64,000 nucleotides of DNA from Streptomyces cellulosae (lineage in GTDB: Bacteria; Actinomycetota; Actinomycetes; Streptomycetales; Streptomycetaceae): positions 62,001 to 126,000 of the forward strand of contig BNBH01000014.1 of assembly GCA_014655195.1 (NCBI GenBank), read 5' to 3'. This document shows, in pieces, positions 18,119-26,447 of this stretch. Every line of letters starts with the position of its first letter. Positions within the stretch are counted from its first letter, which is position 1. Made by a program: the position numbers and the translations under genes. The notes below the pieces were generated by a model. The model saw only the letters and a list, made by a program, of their open reading frames with translations, was not told where the DNA came from and ran no database searches.

Positions 18119-19915
18119 TCACGCCTCCTTCGTCTGGGCAGGGGCGGAGGGACGACGGGTGCGGCGCAGCGGCGGTTTCGCGCCCAGCGCCTTCGGGTCG
18201 AGACCGGACCACTTGTGGCCGCTCGCGAAGAACTTGCGGCGGGCCATCAGCGTCAGCAGCGGCTTGGTGAAGAGGAACACCACCACGACGTCGAGGACGG
18301 TGGTCAGACCCAGGGTGAACGCGAAGCCCTGCACCTTGCCGACGGTGACCACGAAGAGCACCGCGGCGGCGAGGAAGGACACGAAGTCGGAGACCAGGAT
18401 GGTGCGCCGGGCGCGCGGCCAGGCCCGCTCCACGGAGGGGCGCAGGGAGCGGCCCTCGCGGATCTCGTCCCGGACCCGTTCGAAGTAGACGATGAACGAG
18501 TCCGCCGTGATGCCGATGGCGACGATGGCGCCGCAGACGGCCGGCAGGTTCAGCGCGAAGCCGATGGTCGGGCCGAGCAGCGCCATGATCACGTAGGTGA
18601 GGGCCGCGGAGACCATCAGCGACGCGATCGCGATGAACGACAGACCGCGGTAGTAGAAGAGCAGGTACAGGATCACCAGCGCGAGGCCGATGGCGCCGGC
18701 GATCAGACCGGCCTGGAGCTGCTCGCCGCCGAGGGCGGCGGTGACGGTGGTGACGCTGTCCTCGCGGAAGGTCAGCGGCAGGGCGCCGTAGGACAGCATG
18801 TTGGCCAGTTCCTGCGCCGACTGCTGGTTGAAGTTGCCGGAGATCTCGGCGTTGCCGCCGGTCAGGGCCTGCCGGACGTACGGGTCGGAGACGACCTCGC
18901 CGTCCAGGACGATCGCGAACTGGTTCTGCGGGGACTGCTTCTGCGCGAGCTGGCCGGTGATGTCGGCGAACTTCTTGGAGCCCTCACCCGTGAACTTCAT
19001 GGTCACGGTCCAGCCGGCGCCGGAGGTGGTGTTCAGGACGGCGTCGGCCTCGTCGACGTCGGTGCCGTCGACGGCGGCCGGGCCGAGGATGTACTTCTGC
19101 CACTGGCCCTGGCTGTTCTGGCCGCAGGCGACGGTGGAATCGGTCGCCTTGGCGCCGTCGCCGGCCGTGGCGCGGACGCTCTCCTTGGTGCAGTCGAGCT
19201 TGGCGTACGCGGCCTGGAGCTCGGCGTCGGGGTCGTCGGACGCGCCGCCCGTCGCGGACGGGGAGGGGCTGGCCTTGTCCGTGGCGGCGGGGCTCTCGTC
19301 GGCCTTCAGGGCGTCGGTGACCGCGCGGCCCTGGGTGGTGGCGCTCGCCGAGGGGTCGGCGGACGCGGAGGAGCCGTCGGTGGCCTCCTCGCTCGCGCCG
19401 TCCGTCGCCTTGTCCCCCTTGTCGCCGGCCTTGTCGTCGGCCTTGTCGCCGGAGGGGGCGGCGGAGGGCTCGCCGGTCGCGCTGGGCTGCGGGGCGGCGC
19501 CGCCCTCGGCCAGCTCGGTGGCGATCACGGGACGGAAGTAGAGCTTGGCGGTGGTGCCGACCTGTTCCCGGGCCTGCTTGGAATTCGTGCCCTTGGGAAT
19601 GTTGACGATGATGTTGCGGTCGCCCTGCGTCTGGACCTCGGCCTCGGAGACGCCCAGACCGTTGACACGCCGCTCCATGATGGAGACCGCGGTGTCCATG
19701 TTGGTCTTGTTGATCGCGGACTCCTGGCCCGCCTCGGGGACCGCTGCCAGCGTGATGCTCGTTCCGCCGGCCAGGTCGATGCCGAGACGCGGAGTGGTGT
19801 GCCCGGAGGCGAACATCCCTCCGGTGAGCGCCACGATGGCGATAAGGATCAGAGCCAGCGAGCGCCACGGCTTGCTTGTGGCGCTCGCGTTCCGTCCCTT
19901 TTTGAGTGCTGCCAC
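18119..19915 (-). CDS. secD: Protein translocase subunit SecD
   Basis: 598-residue membrane component of the Sec translocon with an N-terminal helix, a large extracytoplasmic domain and five C-terminal helices. The D-motif LGIDLAGGTSITL is at about 44-56, and the C-terminal signature includes GITADSFIVYFERVRDE. The GTG at 19915 was chosen because GAGGGAG stands nine bases upstream; the frame is open further but reads as noise. Residues about 135-230 are an Ala/Ser/Asp/Lys-rich low-complexity insert within the extracytoplasmic part. A strong hairpin separates it from yajC. Confidence 0.95.
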   Translation of the reverse strand: MAALKKGRNASATSKPWRSLALILIAIVALTGGMFASGHTTPRLGIDLAGGTSITLAAVPEAGQESAINKTNMDTAVSIMERRVNGLGVSEAEVQTQGDRNIIVNIPKGTNSKQAREQVGTTAKLYFRPVIATELAEGGAAPQPSATGEPSAAPSGDKADDKAGDKGDKATDGASEEATDGSSASADPSASATTQGRAVTDALKADESPAATDKASPSPSATGGASDDPDAELQAAYAKLDCTKESVRATAGDGAKATDSTVACGQNSQGQWQKYILGPAAVDGTDVDEADAVLNTTSGAGWTVTMKFTGEGSKKFADITGQLAQKQSPQNQFAIVLDGEVVSDPYVRQALTGGNAEISGNFNQQSAQELANMLSYGALPLTFREDSVTTVTAALGGEQLQAGLIAGAIGLALVILYLLFYYRGLSFIAIASLMVSAALTYVIMALLGPTIGFALNLPAVCGAIVAIGITADSFIVYFERVRDEIREGRSLRPSVERAWPRARRTILVSDFVSFLAAAVLFVVTVGKVQGFAFTLGLTTVLDVVVVFLFTKPLLTLMARRKFFASGHKWSGLDPKALGAKPPLRRTRRPSAPAQTKEA

Positions 19916-20010
19916 CTTCTCGTACTCCCTCTCGGGCCGCCTCGTCCCCGGTCGGGAGGCCGGCGGCCATGACATGGTGTCGGGATGATCCCGTGCGAGC
20001 CGGGCATGGC

Positions 20011-20043
20011 CCGGGGCGCGCGGGCTTCACCCGCGCGCCCCGG
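20011..20043 (-). terminator. Perfect hairpin in the yajC-secD gap
   Basis: CCGGGGCGCGCGGG at 20011-20024 pairs perfectly with its complement at 20030-20043 across loop CTTCA. It lies just 8 bp past the yajC stop and before secD, so it could be a terminator, attenuator or mRNA-stabilising element within the operon. Confidence 0.7.
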
Positions 20044-20050
20044 AACGCGG

Positions 20051-20533
20051 CTACTTCGCGTCGGAGTCGCCCTCGGACTTCTTCGCGCGCGCGTCCGCCG
20101 TGGCGTCGGCCGGCTCGTCCTCCGCGTCCTTCTTGCCGAGGTCGACAGGCGTGTCGTCGGAGTCGGCGGCAGCGTCGGAGGCGTCGTCGGTCTCGGTGAG
20201 GGAGGAGGCGTCGTCGGGGACGACGTCGGCGTCGGACTTCAGGTCGTGCTCGATGCCGTGCACGATCCGGTTGTACTCCTCGTCGGTCAGGACGGCGCCG
20301 ATCGAGTTCTTGGCGAACAGCAGCTCCACACCAGGCCCGGCGTCGAGGAGGACGGTGTCCTCGTTGACCTCCTTGACCGTGGCGTACATGCCCCCGATCG
20401 TGCGGACGCCGGAACCGGGCTGCATCTGGTTCCGCATCTCGATGGCCTGCTGCTGCTTCTTCTTGGCCGACCGGGTCATCAGGAACATGGCCCCGATGAG
20501 CACAATGAACGGGAGGAGGGTCAGGAGACTCAC
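20051..20533 (-). CDS. yajC: Preprotein translocase accessory subunit YajC
   Basis: Small single-pass membrane protein of the SecDF-YajC complex, 160 residues. The N-terminal helix (LLTLLPFIVLIGAMFLM) leads to the family block MRNQMQPGSGVRTIGGMYATV. An Asp/Ala/Lys-rich tail from about residue 105 onward is a common Streptomyces extension. It precedes secD and secF in the same direction. Upstream is a 165-bp gap to ruvB in which no clear promoter was identified. Confidence 0.93.
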   Translation of the reverse strand: MSLLTLLPFIVLIGAMFLMTRSAKKKQQQAIEMRNQMQPGSGVRTIGGMYATVKEVNEDTVLLDAGPGVELLFAKNSIGAVLTDEEYNRIVHGIEHDLKSDADVVPDDASSLTETDDASDAAADSDDTPVDLGKKDAEDEPADATADARAKKSEGDSDAK

Positions 20534-20698
20534 GGGTCGGAACTTCCTTCACACGACCGCGTTGGTGAACGGCCTGATGGTTGGGGGTATGTGGTGCCGC
20601 CGGCAAGGGCGGCATCGGCGGAGTCTAAGCGAGTCCGCACCAACGGAACAACGCTCAGCATGGCACCGGGGTTCCTGCCCGGGCCAGCGTGCTCGCCG

Positions 20699-21769
20699 TC
20701 ACGCCCCGAACAGGTCCCCTTGTCCGTTTCCGGCGGCCTGCGGGCGCGGCGGCGTGAGGCCGAGATGCGACCATGCCGCGGGCGTCGCCACCCGTCCCCG
20801 CGGGGTACGGGCGAGCAGCCCCTCCCGGACCAGGAAGGGCTCGGCCACCTCCTCCACGGTCTCACGCTCCTCCCCCACCGCGACGGCGAGCGTGGACAGG
20901 CCGACCGGGCCGCCGCCGAACAGCTTCAGCAGCGCCTCCAGCACCGCCCGGTCCAGCCGGTCCAGGCCCCGGGCGTCCACCTCGTACACCGCGAGGGCCG
21001 CGGCGGCGACGTCCTTGGTGATCCGGCCGTCCGCCTTGACCTGCGCGTAGTCCCGGACGCGGCGCAGCAGGCGGTTGGCGATGCGGGGCGTGCCGCGGGA
21101 GCGTCCGGCGATCTCGGCGGCGCCCTCGGCGTCGATCTCCACGTCGAGCAGGCTCGCCGAACGGTGGACGACCCGCTCCAGCTCGCCCGGCTCGTAGAAC
21201 TCCATGTGCGCGGTGAAGCCGAAGCGGTCGCGCAGCGGGGGCGGCAGCAGGCCGGCCCGGGTGGTGGCGCCGACCAGGGTGAAGGGCGGCAGCTCCAGCG
21301 GGATGGCGGTGGCGCCGGGGCCCTTGCCGACGATCACGTCGACGCGGAAGTCCTCCATCGCCATGTAGAGCATCTCCTCGGCGGGCCGGGACATGCGGTG
21401 GATCTCGTCGAGGAAGAGGACCTCGCCCTCCTGGAGGGAGGAGAGGATCGCGGCGAGGTCGCCGGCGTGCTGGATGGCCGGTCCCGAGGTGATGCGGATG
21501 GGAGCGCCCATCTCCGCGGCGATGATCATGGAGAGGGTGGTCTTGCCGAGGCCGGGGGCGCCGGAGAGCAGCACGTGGTCGGCGGTGGCGCCGCGGGCGC
21601 GGGCGGCGCGCAGCACCAGGTCGAGCTGCTCGCGGACCTTCTCCTGGCCGATGAACTCGCCCAGGTCCTTGGGGCGCAGCGCGGCCTCGACGGCCTGGTC
21701 CTCGCGGTCGGCGACCGATTCCACCAGCCGCTCGGAGGCGGCGGTGTCGTTCGTGTCGTCCCAGTTCAT
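20699..21769 (-). CDS. ruvB: Holliday junction branch-migration ATPase RuvB
   Basis: AAA+ motor that drives branch migration with RuvA. 356 residues. Walker A is GAPGLGKTTL, Walker B is LFLDEIHRM, sensor 1 is LVGATTRAGLLPPPLRDRF, and a winged-helix DNA-binding domain closes it (REGLLARTPRGRVAT). It is preceded by ruvA (61-bp gap) and ruvC, giving the standard ruvC-ruvA-ruvB order. Confidence 0.97.
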   Translation of the reverse strand: MNWDDTNDTAASERLVESVADREDQAVEAALRPKDLGEFIGQEKVREQLDLVLRAARARGATADHVLLSGAPGLGKTTLSMIIAAEMGAPIRITSGPAIQHAGDLAAILSSLQEGEVLFLDEIHRMSRPAEEMLYMAMEDFRVDVIVGKGPGATAIPLELPPFTLVGATTRAGLLPPPLRDRFGFTAHMEFYEPGELERVVHRSASLLDVEIDAEGAAEIAGRSRGTPRIANRLLRRVRDYAQVKADGRITKDVAAAALAVYEVDARGLDRLDRAVLEALLKLFGGGPVGLSTLAVAVGEERETVEEVAEPFLVREGLLARTPRGRVATPAAWSHLGLTPPRPQAAGNGQGDLFGA

Positions 21770-21830
21770 GTGCGTGTGCCTCAGCTCTCCGTACGGACTC
21801 GGGCGCGGTCGTGGGCCGGCGGGCGGCGGT

Positions 21831-22436
21831 CTATCGGGCGCGGTTCAGCGTCTGCAGGGCCGCCTTGAGCAGCTGCCCCACCGGTACGGCGCCCTCGGCG
21901 GCCTCCGCCTGGGGGGTCACCGCGGCAACCGCCTCGTCGGCCTCGCGGGTCGCGTACCCCAGGCCGATGAGGGCCGCGTGCAGCTGGTCGCGCCAGCCGG
22001 AGGTGACGGGCGCGCCGACCGCGGGGGCGCCGATGGGCTCGCCGAGCCGGTCCTTCAGTTCGAGGAGGAGCTTCTGGGCGCCCTTCCTGCCGATGCCGGG
22101 GACGGCCGTGAGCGCCTTCTCGTCGCCCGTGGCCACCGCGCGGCGCAGGGCGTCGGGGCTGTGCACGGCGAGCATGGCCTGGGCGAGCCGGGGGCCGACG
22201 CCGCTGGCGGTCTGGAGCAGCTCGAAGACCTGGCGGCCGTCCTCGTCGGCGAAGCCGTACAGCGTGAGGGAGTCCTCGCGGACGACGAGGGAGGTGGCGA
22301 GCTTCGCGGGCTGTCCGACGCGGAGCGTGGACAGCGTGTCCGGCGTGCACCGGACGGCCATGCCGACGCCGCCGACCTCGACCACCGCGGTGTCGGGGGT
22401 GAGGGCGGCGACCGTGCCGCTGACGAAGGCGATCAT
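21831..22436 (-). CDS. ruvA: Holliday junction branch-migration subunit RuvA
   Basis: Tetrameric junction-binding protein, 201 residues. It has the OB-fold N-terminus (MIAFVSGTVAALTPDTAVVEVGGVGM), paired helix-hairpin-helix motifs (LLQTASGVGPRLAQAML and LTAVPGIGRKGAQKLLLEL) and the C-terminal RuvB-contact domain (ALIGLGYATREADEAV). The start ATG overlaps the ruvC stop as ATGA, which fixes the start; the frame is open much further upstream only as antisense-like noise. Confidence 0.96.
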   Translation of the reverse strand: MIAFVSGTVAALTPDTAVVEVGGVGMAVRCTPDTLSTLRVGQPAKLATSLVVREDSLTLYGFADEDGRQVFELLQTASGVGPRLAQAMLAVHSPDALRRAVATGDEKALTAVPGIGRKGAQKLLLELKDRLGEPIGAPAVGAPVTSGWRDQLHAALIGLGYATREADEAVAAVTPQAEAAEGAVPVGQLLKAALQTLNRAR

Positions 22437-23011
22437 GCCGTACGGCCTTTCGATGCGTGACGGGCCGCGGGGGCCCGGGGTGTGGTCGGCGGGGTGCGCG
22501 CCGCGTGGGCGGCGACGGCCTGCTGGAGGCGGTTCTGGGCGGGGGCGCGCCAGATGTGGCAGATGGCGAGCGCGAGGGCGTCGGCGGCGTCGGCCGGCCT
22601 GGGCGGGGCGTCGAGCCGCAGCAGGCGGGTCACCATGGCTCCGACCTGGGCCTTGTCGGCGCGGCCCGAGCCGGTGACGGCGGCCTTGACCTCGCTGGGC
22701 GTGTGCAGCGCGACGGGGATGCCCCGCCGGGAGGCGCAGAGGATGGCGACGGCGCTGGCCTGGGCGGTGCCCATCACCGTGCGCACGTTGTGCTGGCTGA
22801 AGACGCGCTCCACGGCGACGAACTCCGGGCGGTGCTCGTCGAGCCACCGCTCCAGGCCCTGCTCGACGGCGACCAGGCGGTGCCCGAGGTCGGCGTCGGC
22901 GGGCGTGCGGACGACTCCCACGCCGAGCATGGTCAGCGGGCGTCCCGCGACCCCTTCGACGACGCCGACACCGCACCGGGTCAGCCCCGGGTCCACCCCC
23001 AGTACGCGCAC
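22433..23011 (-). CDS. ruvC: Crossover junction endodeoxyribonuclease RuvC
   Basis: Holliday junction resolvase with an RNase H fold, 192 residues. The four acidic residues are recognisable: D7 in LGVDPGLTRCG, Glu in VAVERVF, and the Asp pair in RPADAADALALAICH. The last 25 residues are an Ala/Pro/Arg-rich tail beyond the usual fold. First gene of ruvCAB, about 110 bp downstream of the YebC gene, with a strong hairpin between them. Confidence 0.95.
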   Translation of the reverse strand: MRVLGVDPGLTRCGVGVVEGVAGRPLTMLGVGVVRTPADADLGHRLVAVEQGLERWLDEHRPEFVAVERVFSQHNVRTVMGTAQASAVAILCASRRGIPVALHTPSEVKAAVTGSGRADKAQVGAMVTRLLRLDAPPRPADAADALALAICHIWRAPAQNRLQQAVAAHAARTPPTTPRAPAARHASKGRTA

Positions 23012-23068
23012 GCGTCGCCCCCTTGCTCGATCACCTGTTTGTGCAGGCTATCGGGTGCCACCGACAAA

Positions 23069-23106
23069 GCGGCGGGCCGACGGGGTGTGTCCCGTCGGCC
23101 CGCCGC
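23069..23106 (-). terminator. Perfect terminator after the YebC-family gene
   Basis: A 16-bp perfect stem, arm 23069-23084 and arm 23091-23106, loop GTGTGT. It lies 12 bp beyond the YebC stop and before ruvC. Confidence 0.8.
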
Positions 23107-23117
23107 CGCGATACGCG

Positions 23118-23870
23118 TCAGGCGTCGACCTTCTCCATGATCTCGTCGCTCACGTCGAAGTTGGCGAAGACGTTCTGCACGTCGTCGCTGTCCTCCAGCG
23201 CGTCGATGAGCTTGAAGATCTTCTTCGCGCCCTCCTCGTCCAGCTGGACCTGCATGGTCGGGACGAAGTTGGCGTCGGCCGACTCGTAGTCGATGCCGGC
23301 GTCCTGGAGCGCGGTGCGGACCGCGACCAGGTCGGTCGGCTCGCTGATCACCTCGAAGCTCTCACCGAGGTCGTTGACCTCCTCGGCGCCCGCGTCGAGC
23401 ACGGCGGCGAGGACGTCGTCCTCGGTCAGCTCGCCCTTGGGGACGATCACCACGCCCTTGCGGTTGAAGAGGTACGACACCGAGCCCGGGTCGGCCATGG
23501 AGCCGCCGTTGCGGGTCATCGCGACGCGGACGTCGGAGGCGGCGCGGTTGCGGTTGTCGGTGAGGCACTCGATGAGCACCGCGACGCCGTTGGGACCGTA
23601 GCCCTCGTACATGATCGTCTCGTAGTCGGCGCCGCCGGCCTCGAGGCCCGCGCCGCGCTTGACCGCGGAGTCGATGTTCTTGTTGGGAACCGACTGCTTC
23701 TTCGCCTTCTGGATGGCGTCGTACAGCGTCGGGTTGCCGTCGGGGTCGGCTCCGCCCATCCGGGCCGCGACCTCGATGTTCTTGATGAGCTTCGCGAAGA
23801 GCTTGCCGCGCTTGGCGTCGATCACGGCCTTCTTGTGCTTCGTCGTGGCCCATTTAGAGTGGCCGGACAT
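23118..23870 (-). CDS. YebC/PmpR-family DNA-binding regulator or translation factor
   Basis: 250-residue YebC family protein with the hallmark N-terminus MSGHSKWATTKHKKAVIDAKRGKLF and the internal MYEGYGPNGVAVLIE and RNGGSMADPGSVSYLF blocks. Members are annotated as transcriptional regulators; recent work on some YebC proteins supports a role in translating proline-rich stretches, so the precise role here is open. The position next to ruvC is a conserved bacterial arrangement. Confidence 0.95.
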   Translation of the reverse strand: MSGHSKWATTKHKKAVIDAKRGKLFAKLIKNIEVAARMGGADPDGNPTLYDAIQKAKKQSVPNKNIDSAVKRGAGLEAGGADYETIMYEGYGPNGVAVLIECLTDNRNRAASDVRVAMTRNGGSMADPGSVSYLFNRKGVVIVPKGELTEDDVLAAVLDAGAEEVNDLGESFEVISEPTDLVAVRTALQDAGIDYESADANFVPTMQVQLDEEGAKKIFKLIDALEDSDDVQNVFANFDVSDEIMEKVDA

Positions 23871-23918
23871 CTGCCTGTCTCCTTCGCGTAACCCATCTCT
23901 GCAACGAACGCAGGAATC

Positions 23919-24524
23919 CTACAAGGACTCGCCCCGCCGGCTGGCCCGCACCATGTCGGTGAAGAGGCGGTGCACCCGGTGGTCGCCGGTCAGCTCCGGG
24001 TGGAACGACGTCGCCAGCGCGTTGCCCTGGCGGACCGCGACGATGTGACCACCGTGCTCGGCGAGCACCTCGGCGGACGCGCCGACGGACTCCACCCAGG
24101 GGGCGCGGATGAAGACGCCCTCGACGGGATCCCCGGAGATCCCCTTGACCTCGACGGCGGCCTCGAAGGACTCGTTCTGCCGTCCGAAGGCGTTGCGGCG
24201 CACGATCATGTCGATGCCGCCGACGGTCTCCTGCCCGGAGCGCGGGTCGAGGATCTTGTCGGCGAGCATGATCATGCCGGCGCAGGTGCCGTAGACGGGC
24301 ATGCCGGCGCGCACGCGGGCGCGCAGGGGCTCCATCAGGCCGAAGAGCACGGCCAGCTTGGAGATCGTGGTGGACTCCCCGCCCGGGATCACCAGGCCGT
24401 CGGCCTCGGCGAGCTCCTCGGGGCGGCGGACGGGCCTGGCCACGGCGTCCGCCGCGGCCAGGGCCACCAGATGCTCCCGTACGTCACCCTGGAGTGCGAG
24501 CACTCCGATCACGGGAGCGGTCAT
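23919..24524 (-). CDS. pdxT: Pyridoxal 5'-phosphate synthase glutaminase subunit PdxT
   Basis: Class I glutamine amidotransferase that feeds ammonia to PdxS for PLP synthesis. 201 residues with the nucleophile in YGTCAGMIML, the oxyanion-strand GGESTTISKL, and the His-Glu pair in ATSFHPELTGDHRVH. Its ATG overlaps the pdxS stop as TGATG, so the subunits are translationally coupled. Confidence 0.96.
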   Translation of the reverse strand: MTAPVIGVLALQGDVREHLVALAAADAVARPVRRPEELAEADGLVIPGGESTTISKLAVLFGLMEPLRARVRAGMPVYGTCAGMIMLADKILDPRSGQETVGGIDMIVRRNAFGRQNESFEAAVEVKGISGDPVEGVFIRAPWVESVGASAEVLAEHGGHIVAVRQGNALATSFHPELTGDHRVHRLFTDMVRASRRGESL

Positions 24525-25435
24525 CACCAGCCCCGGTTGGCGTAGCGCTCGGTCTCGGGCAGGGTGTCGCAGTTGATGCCGACCATGGCCTCGCCGAGGT
24601 TGCGGGACGCGTCCGCGATGATCTTCGGGTCGTCGTAGAAGGTGGTCGCCTTCACGATGGCCGCGGCGCGCTTGGCGGGGTCGCCGGACTTGAAGATGCC
24701 GGAGCCGACGAAGACGCCCTCGGCGCCGAGCTGGCGCATCAGCGCGGCGTCGGCGGGGGTGGCGACACCGCCGGCGGAGAACAGCACGACGGGCAGCTTG
24801 CCCAGCTCGGCGACCTCCTTGACCAGCTCGTACGGGGCGCGCAGCTCCTTGGCGGCGGCGTAGAGCTCGTTGTTGTCGTAGCCGCGCAGCCGGGCGATCT
24901 CGTTCTTGATCTGGCGCAGGTGGCGGACGGCCTCGACGACGTTGCCGGTGCCGGCCTCGCCCTTGGAGCGGATCATCGCGGCGCCCTCGGCGATGCGGCG
25001 CAGGGCCTCGCCCAGGTTGGTGGCGCCGCAGACGAAGGGGGTGGTGAACGCCCACTTGTCCGAGTGGTTGACCTCGTCGGCCGGGGTGAGGACCTCGGAC
25101 TCGTCGATGTAGTCGACGCCGAGCGACTGGAGCACCTGGGCCTCGACGAAGTGGCCGATGCGGGACTTCGCCATCACCGGGATGGACACGGCGTCGATGA
25201 TGCCCTCGATCATGTCCGGGTCGGACATACGGGCCACACCGCCGTCCTTGCGGATGTCGGCCGGGACGCGCTCCAGGGCCATGACGGCTACGGCGCCCGC
25301 GTCCTCGGCGATCTTCGCCTGCTCCGGCGTGACGACGTCCATGATCACGCCGCCCTTGAGCTGCTCGGCCATGCCGCGCTTCACGCGCGCGGTGCCGGTC
25401 TCGGGACCCTGGTTTTCGGAGAGCGTGCTGGACAC
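24524..25435 (-). CDS. pdxS: Pyridoxal 5'-phosphate synthase subunit PdxS
   Basis: TIM-barrel synthase that builds PLP from ribose 5-phosphate, glyceraldehyde 3-phosphate and ammonia. 303 residues, highly conserved: RGMAEQLKGGVIMDVV with the first active-site Asp, MALERVPADIRKDGGVARM with the Schiff-base Lys region, and GSGIFKSGDP. The GTG at 25435 has GAGG eight bases upstream and gives the expected short N-terminus (SSTLSENQGPE). No PdxR-type regulator adjoins. Confidence 0.97.
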   Translation of the reverse strand: MSSTLSENQGPETGTARVKRGMAEQLKGGVIMDVVTPEQAKIAEDAGAVAVMALERVPADIRKDGGVARMSDPDMIEGIIDAVSIPVMAKSRIGHFVEAQVLQSLGVDYIDESEVLTPADEVNHSDKWAFTTPFVCGATNLGEALRRIAEGAAMIRSKGEAGTGNVVEAVRHLRQIKNEIARLRGYDNNELYAAAKELRAPYELVKEVAELGKLPVVLFSAGGVATPADAALMRQLGAEGVFVGSGIFKSGDPAKRAAAIVKATTFYDDPKIIADASRNLGEAMVGINCDTLPETERYANRGW

Positions 25436-25578
25436 GAATGACCTCGCTGGGATGAGGGGGATTCTGCAGCACCGAGGAAACGTGACCGGAGCAGGCCACA
25501 GCAAGGGCCAATGATGAGCCGGTGGCCCGTTTTCGGTCGGGGGAGGGGTGCCGGGTGGCCGGAAACCGCCGGCAGTCC

Positions 25579-26121
25579 TCAGGCGGCGCGCTCGATCAGC
25601 GCGGCCGGGGGTTCGTCGTCCATCTCGAACGCCATCGGGAAGGGGGCGTGTCCGGCCAGCCGGAACCAGCGGACCTTGCGGTGCAGGCGCAGGGCGCGGG
25701 CGGCGCGCACGGCGTCGTTGTGGAAGCGGCGGGCCATGGGGACCCGGCGGACGGCCTCGGCGAGTTCGAGGGCGGCCTCCTCTCCCCCGGGGGCCTCCTT
25801 CACCGCGTCCACCTGCTGGGGGTCGGCGAAGACCGCCCGCAGGGCCTGGCTCAGCTCGCTCTCGGCGACCTCGCGCTGCTCCTCGACGGCCTGCCTCGCG
25901 GCGTGGGCGGCCTCGTACAGCACGATCGACGCGGCGGGGTCGAGCACACCGGAGGTGGCCAGTTCCTGCGCCACGGAGGCACGGCGCAGGAGTTGCGCGT
26001 CGAGCGCGGCCCGGGCGGCGTCGATCCGGGCGTGCAGCCGGTCCAGCCGGCCCGCCGTCCAACTGAGGTACAGCCCTACGGCGATGAGGACGACGAGGAT
26101 CCAGATGAGGGTTGGGGTCAC
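25579..26121 (-). CDS. LemA-like single-pass membrane protein
   Basis: 180 residues: a very short outside N-terminus, one helix (LIWILVVLIAVGLYLSW), then an all-helical domain. The end (FHNDAVRAARALRLHRKVRWFRLAGHAPFPMAFEM) recalls the LemA pattern N..V..(Y)N..I..FP....aGF...PYFE, so a distant LemA relative is my reading; the function of LemA proteins is unsettled. GTG at 26121 is the proposed start; a TTG at 26130 is also possible. No ribosome binding site is visible before either, so the message may be leaderless. Confidence 0.7.
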   Translation of the reverse strand: MTPTLIWILVVLIAVGLYLSWTAGRLDRLHARIDAARAALDAQLLRRASVAQELATSGVLDPAASIVLYEAAHAARQAVEEQREVAESELSQALRAVFADPQQVDAVKEAPGGEEAALELAEAVRRVPMARRFHNDAVRAARALRLHRKVRWFRLAGHAPFPMAFEMDDEPPAALIERAA

Positions 26122-26447
26122 GGGCGGCAAGGCTAGTACCGGCCGCGCCGGGTTCCTGTCGTGGGGCTGCGCCCCGGGGCGCGGTTGCGACGCCGGGTGC
26201 GGCCCGCAGGGAGCCGGTCGCGCAGTTCCCCGCGCCCTCAGGGGCGCCGCCGTCCGCGGGCAGTCGTGCCGCTAGGGCGGCACGGGTGGGCGCAGGCGGC
26301 GCCCCTCAGCGGATTTCGCCTCCAGCGCCGTACCACAGCTGACAGGGTGCCTCGCAATGTCGTACGCCGGGTGCGGCCCGTCGGGGGCCGGTCGCGCAGT
26401 TCCCCGCGCCCCTCAAGGGCGTTCACCCCGCCGGTGTCGGCGAGGGC
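26122..26447. repeat. Intergenic region with two copies of a GC-rich palindromic repeat
   Basis: No gene is seen. Two copies of a short element lie at about 26214-26246 and 26388-26421. Each has CCGGTCGCGCAGTTCCCCGC followed by a GCCCC-TCA-GGGGC type hairpin, and each is preceded by GGGTGCGGCCCG. The same element recurs at 48238-48325. This type of dispersed repeat is, to my knowledge, common between Streptomyces genes. Confidence 0.7.

Noticed and set aside
26122..26447. Small coding sequences in the repeat-bearing gap
   Set aside because: Frames are short, repeat-derived and lack ribosome binding sites.
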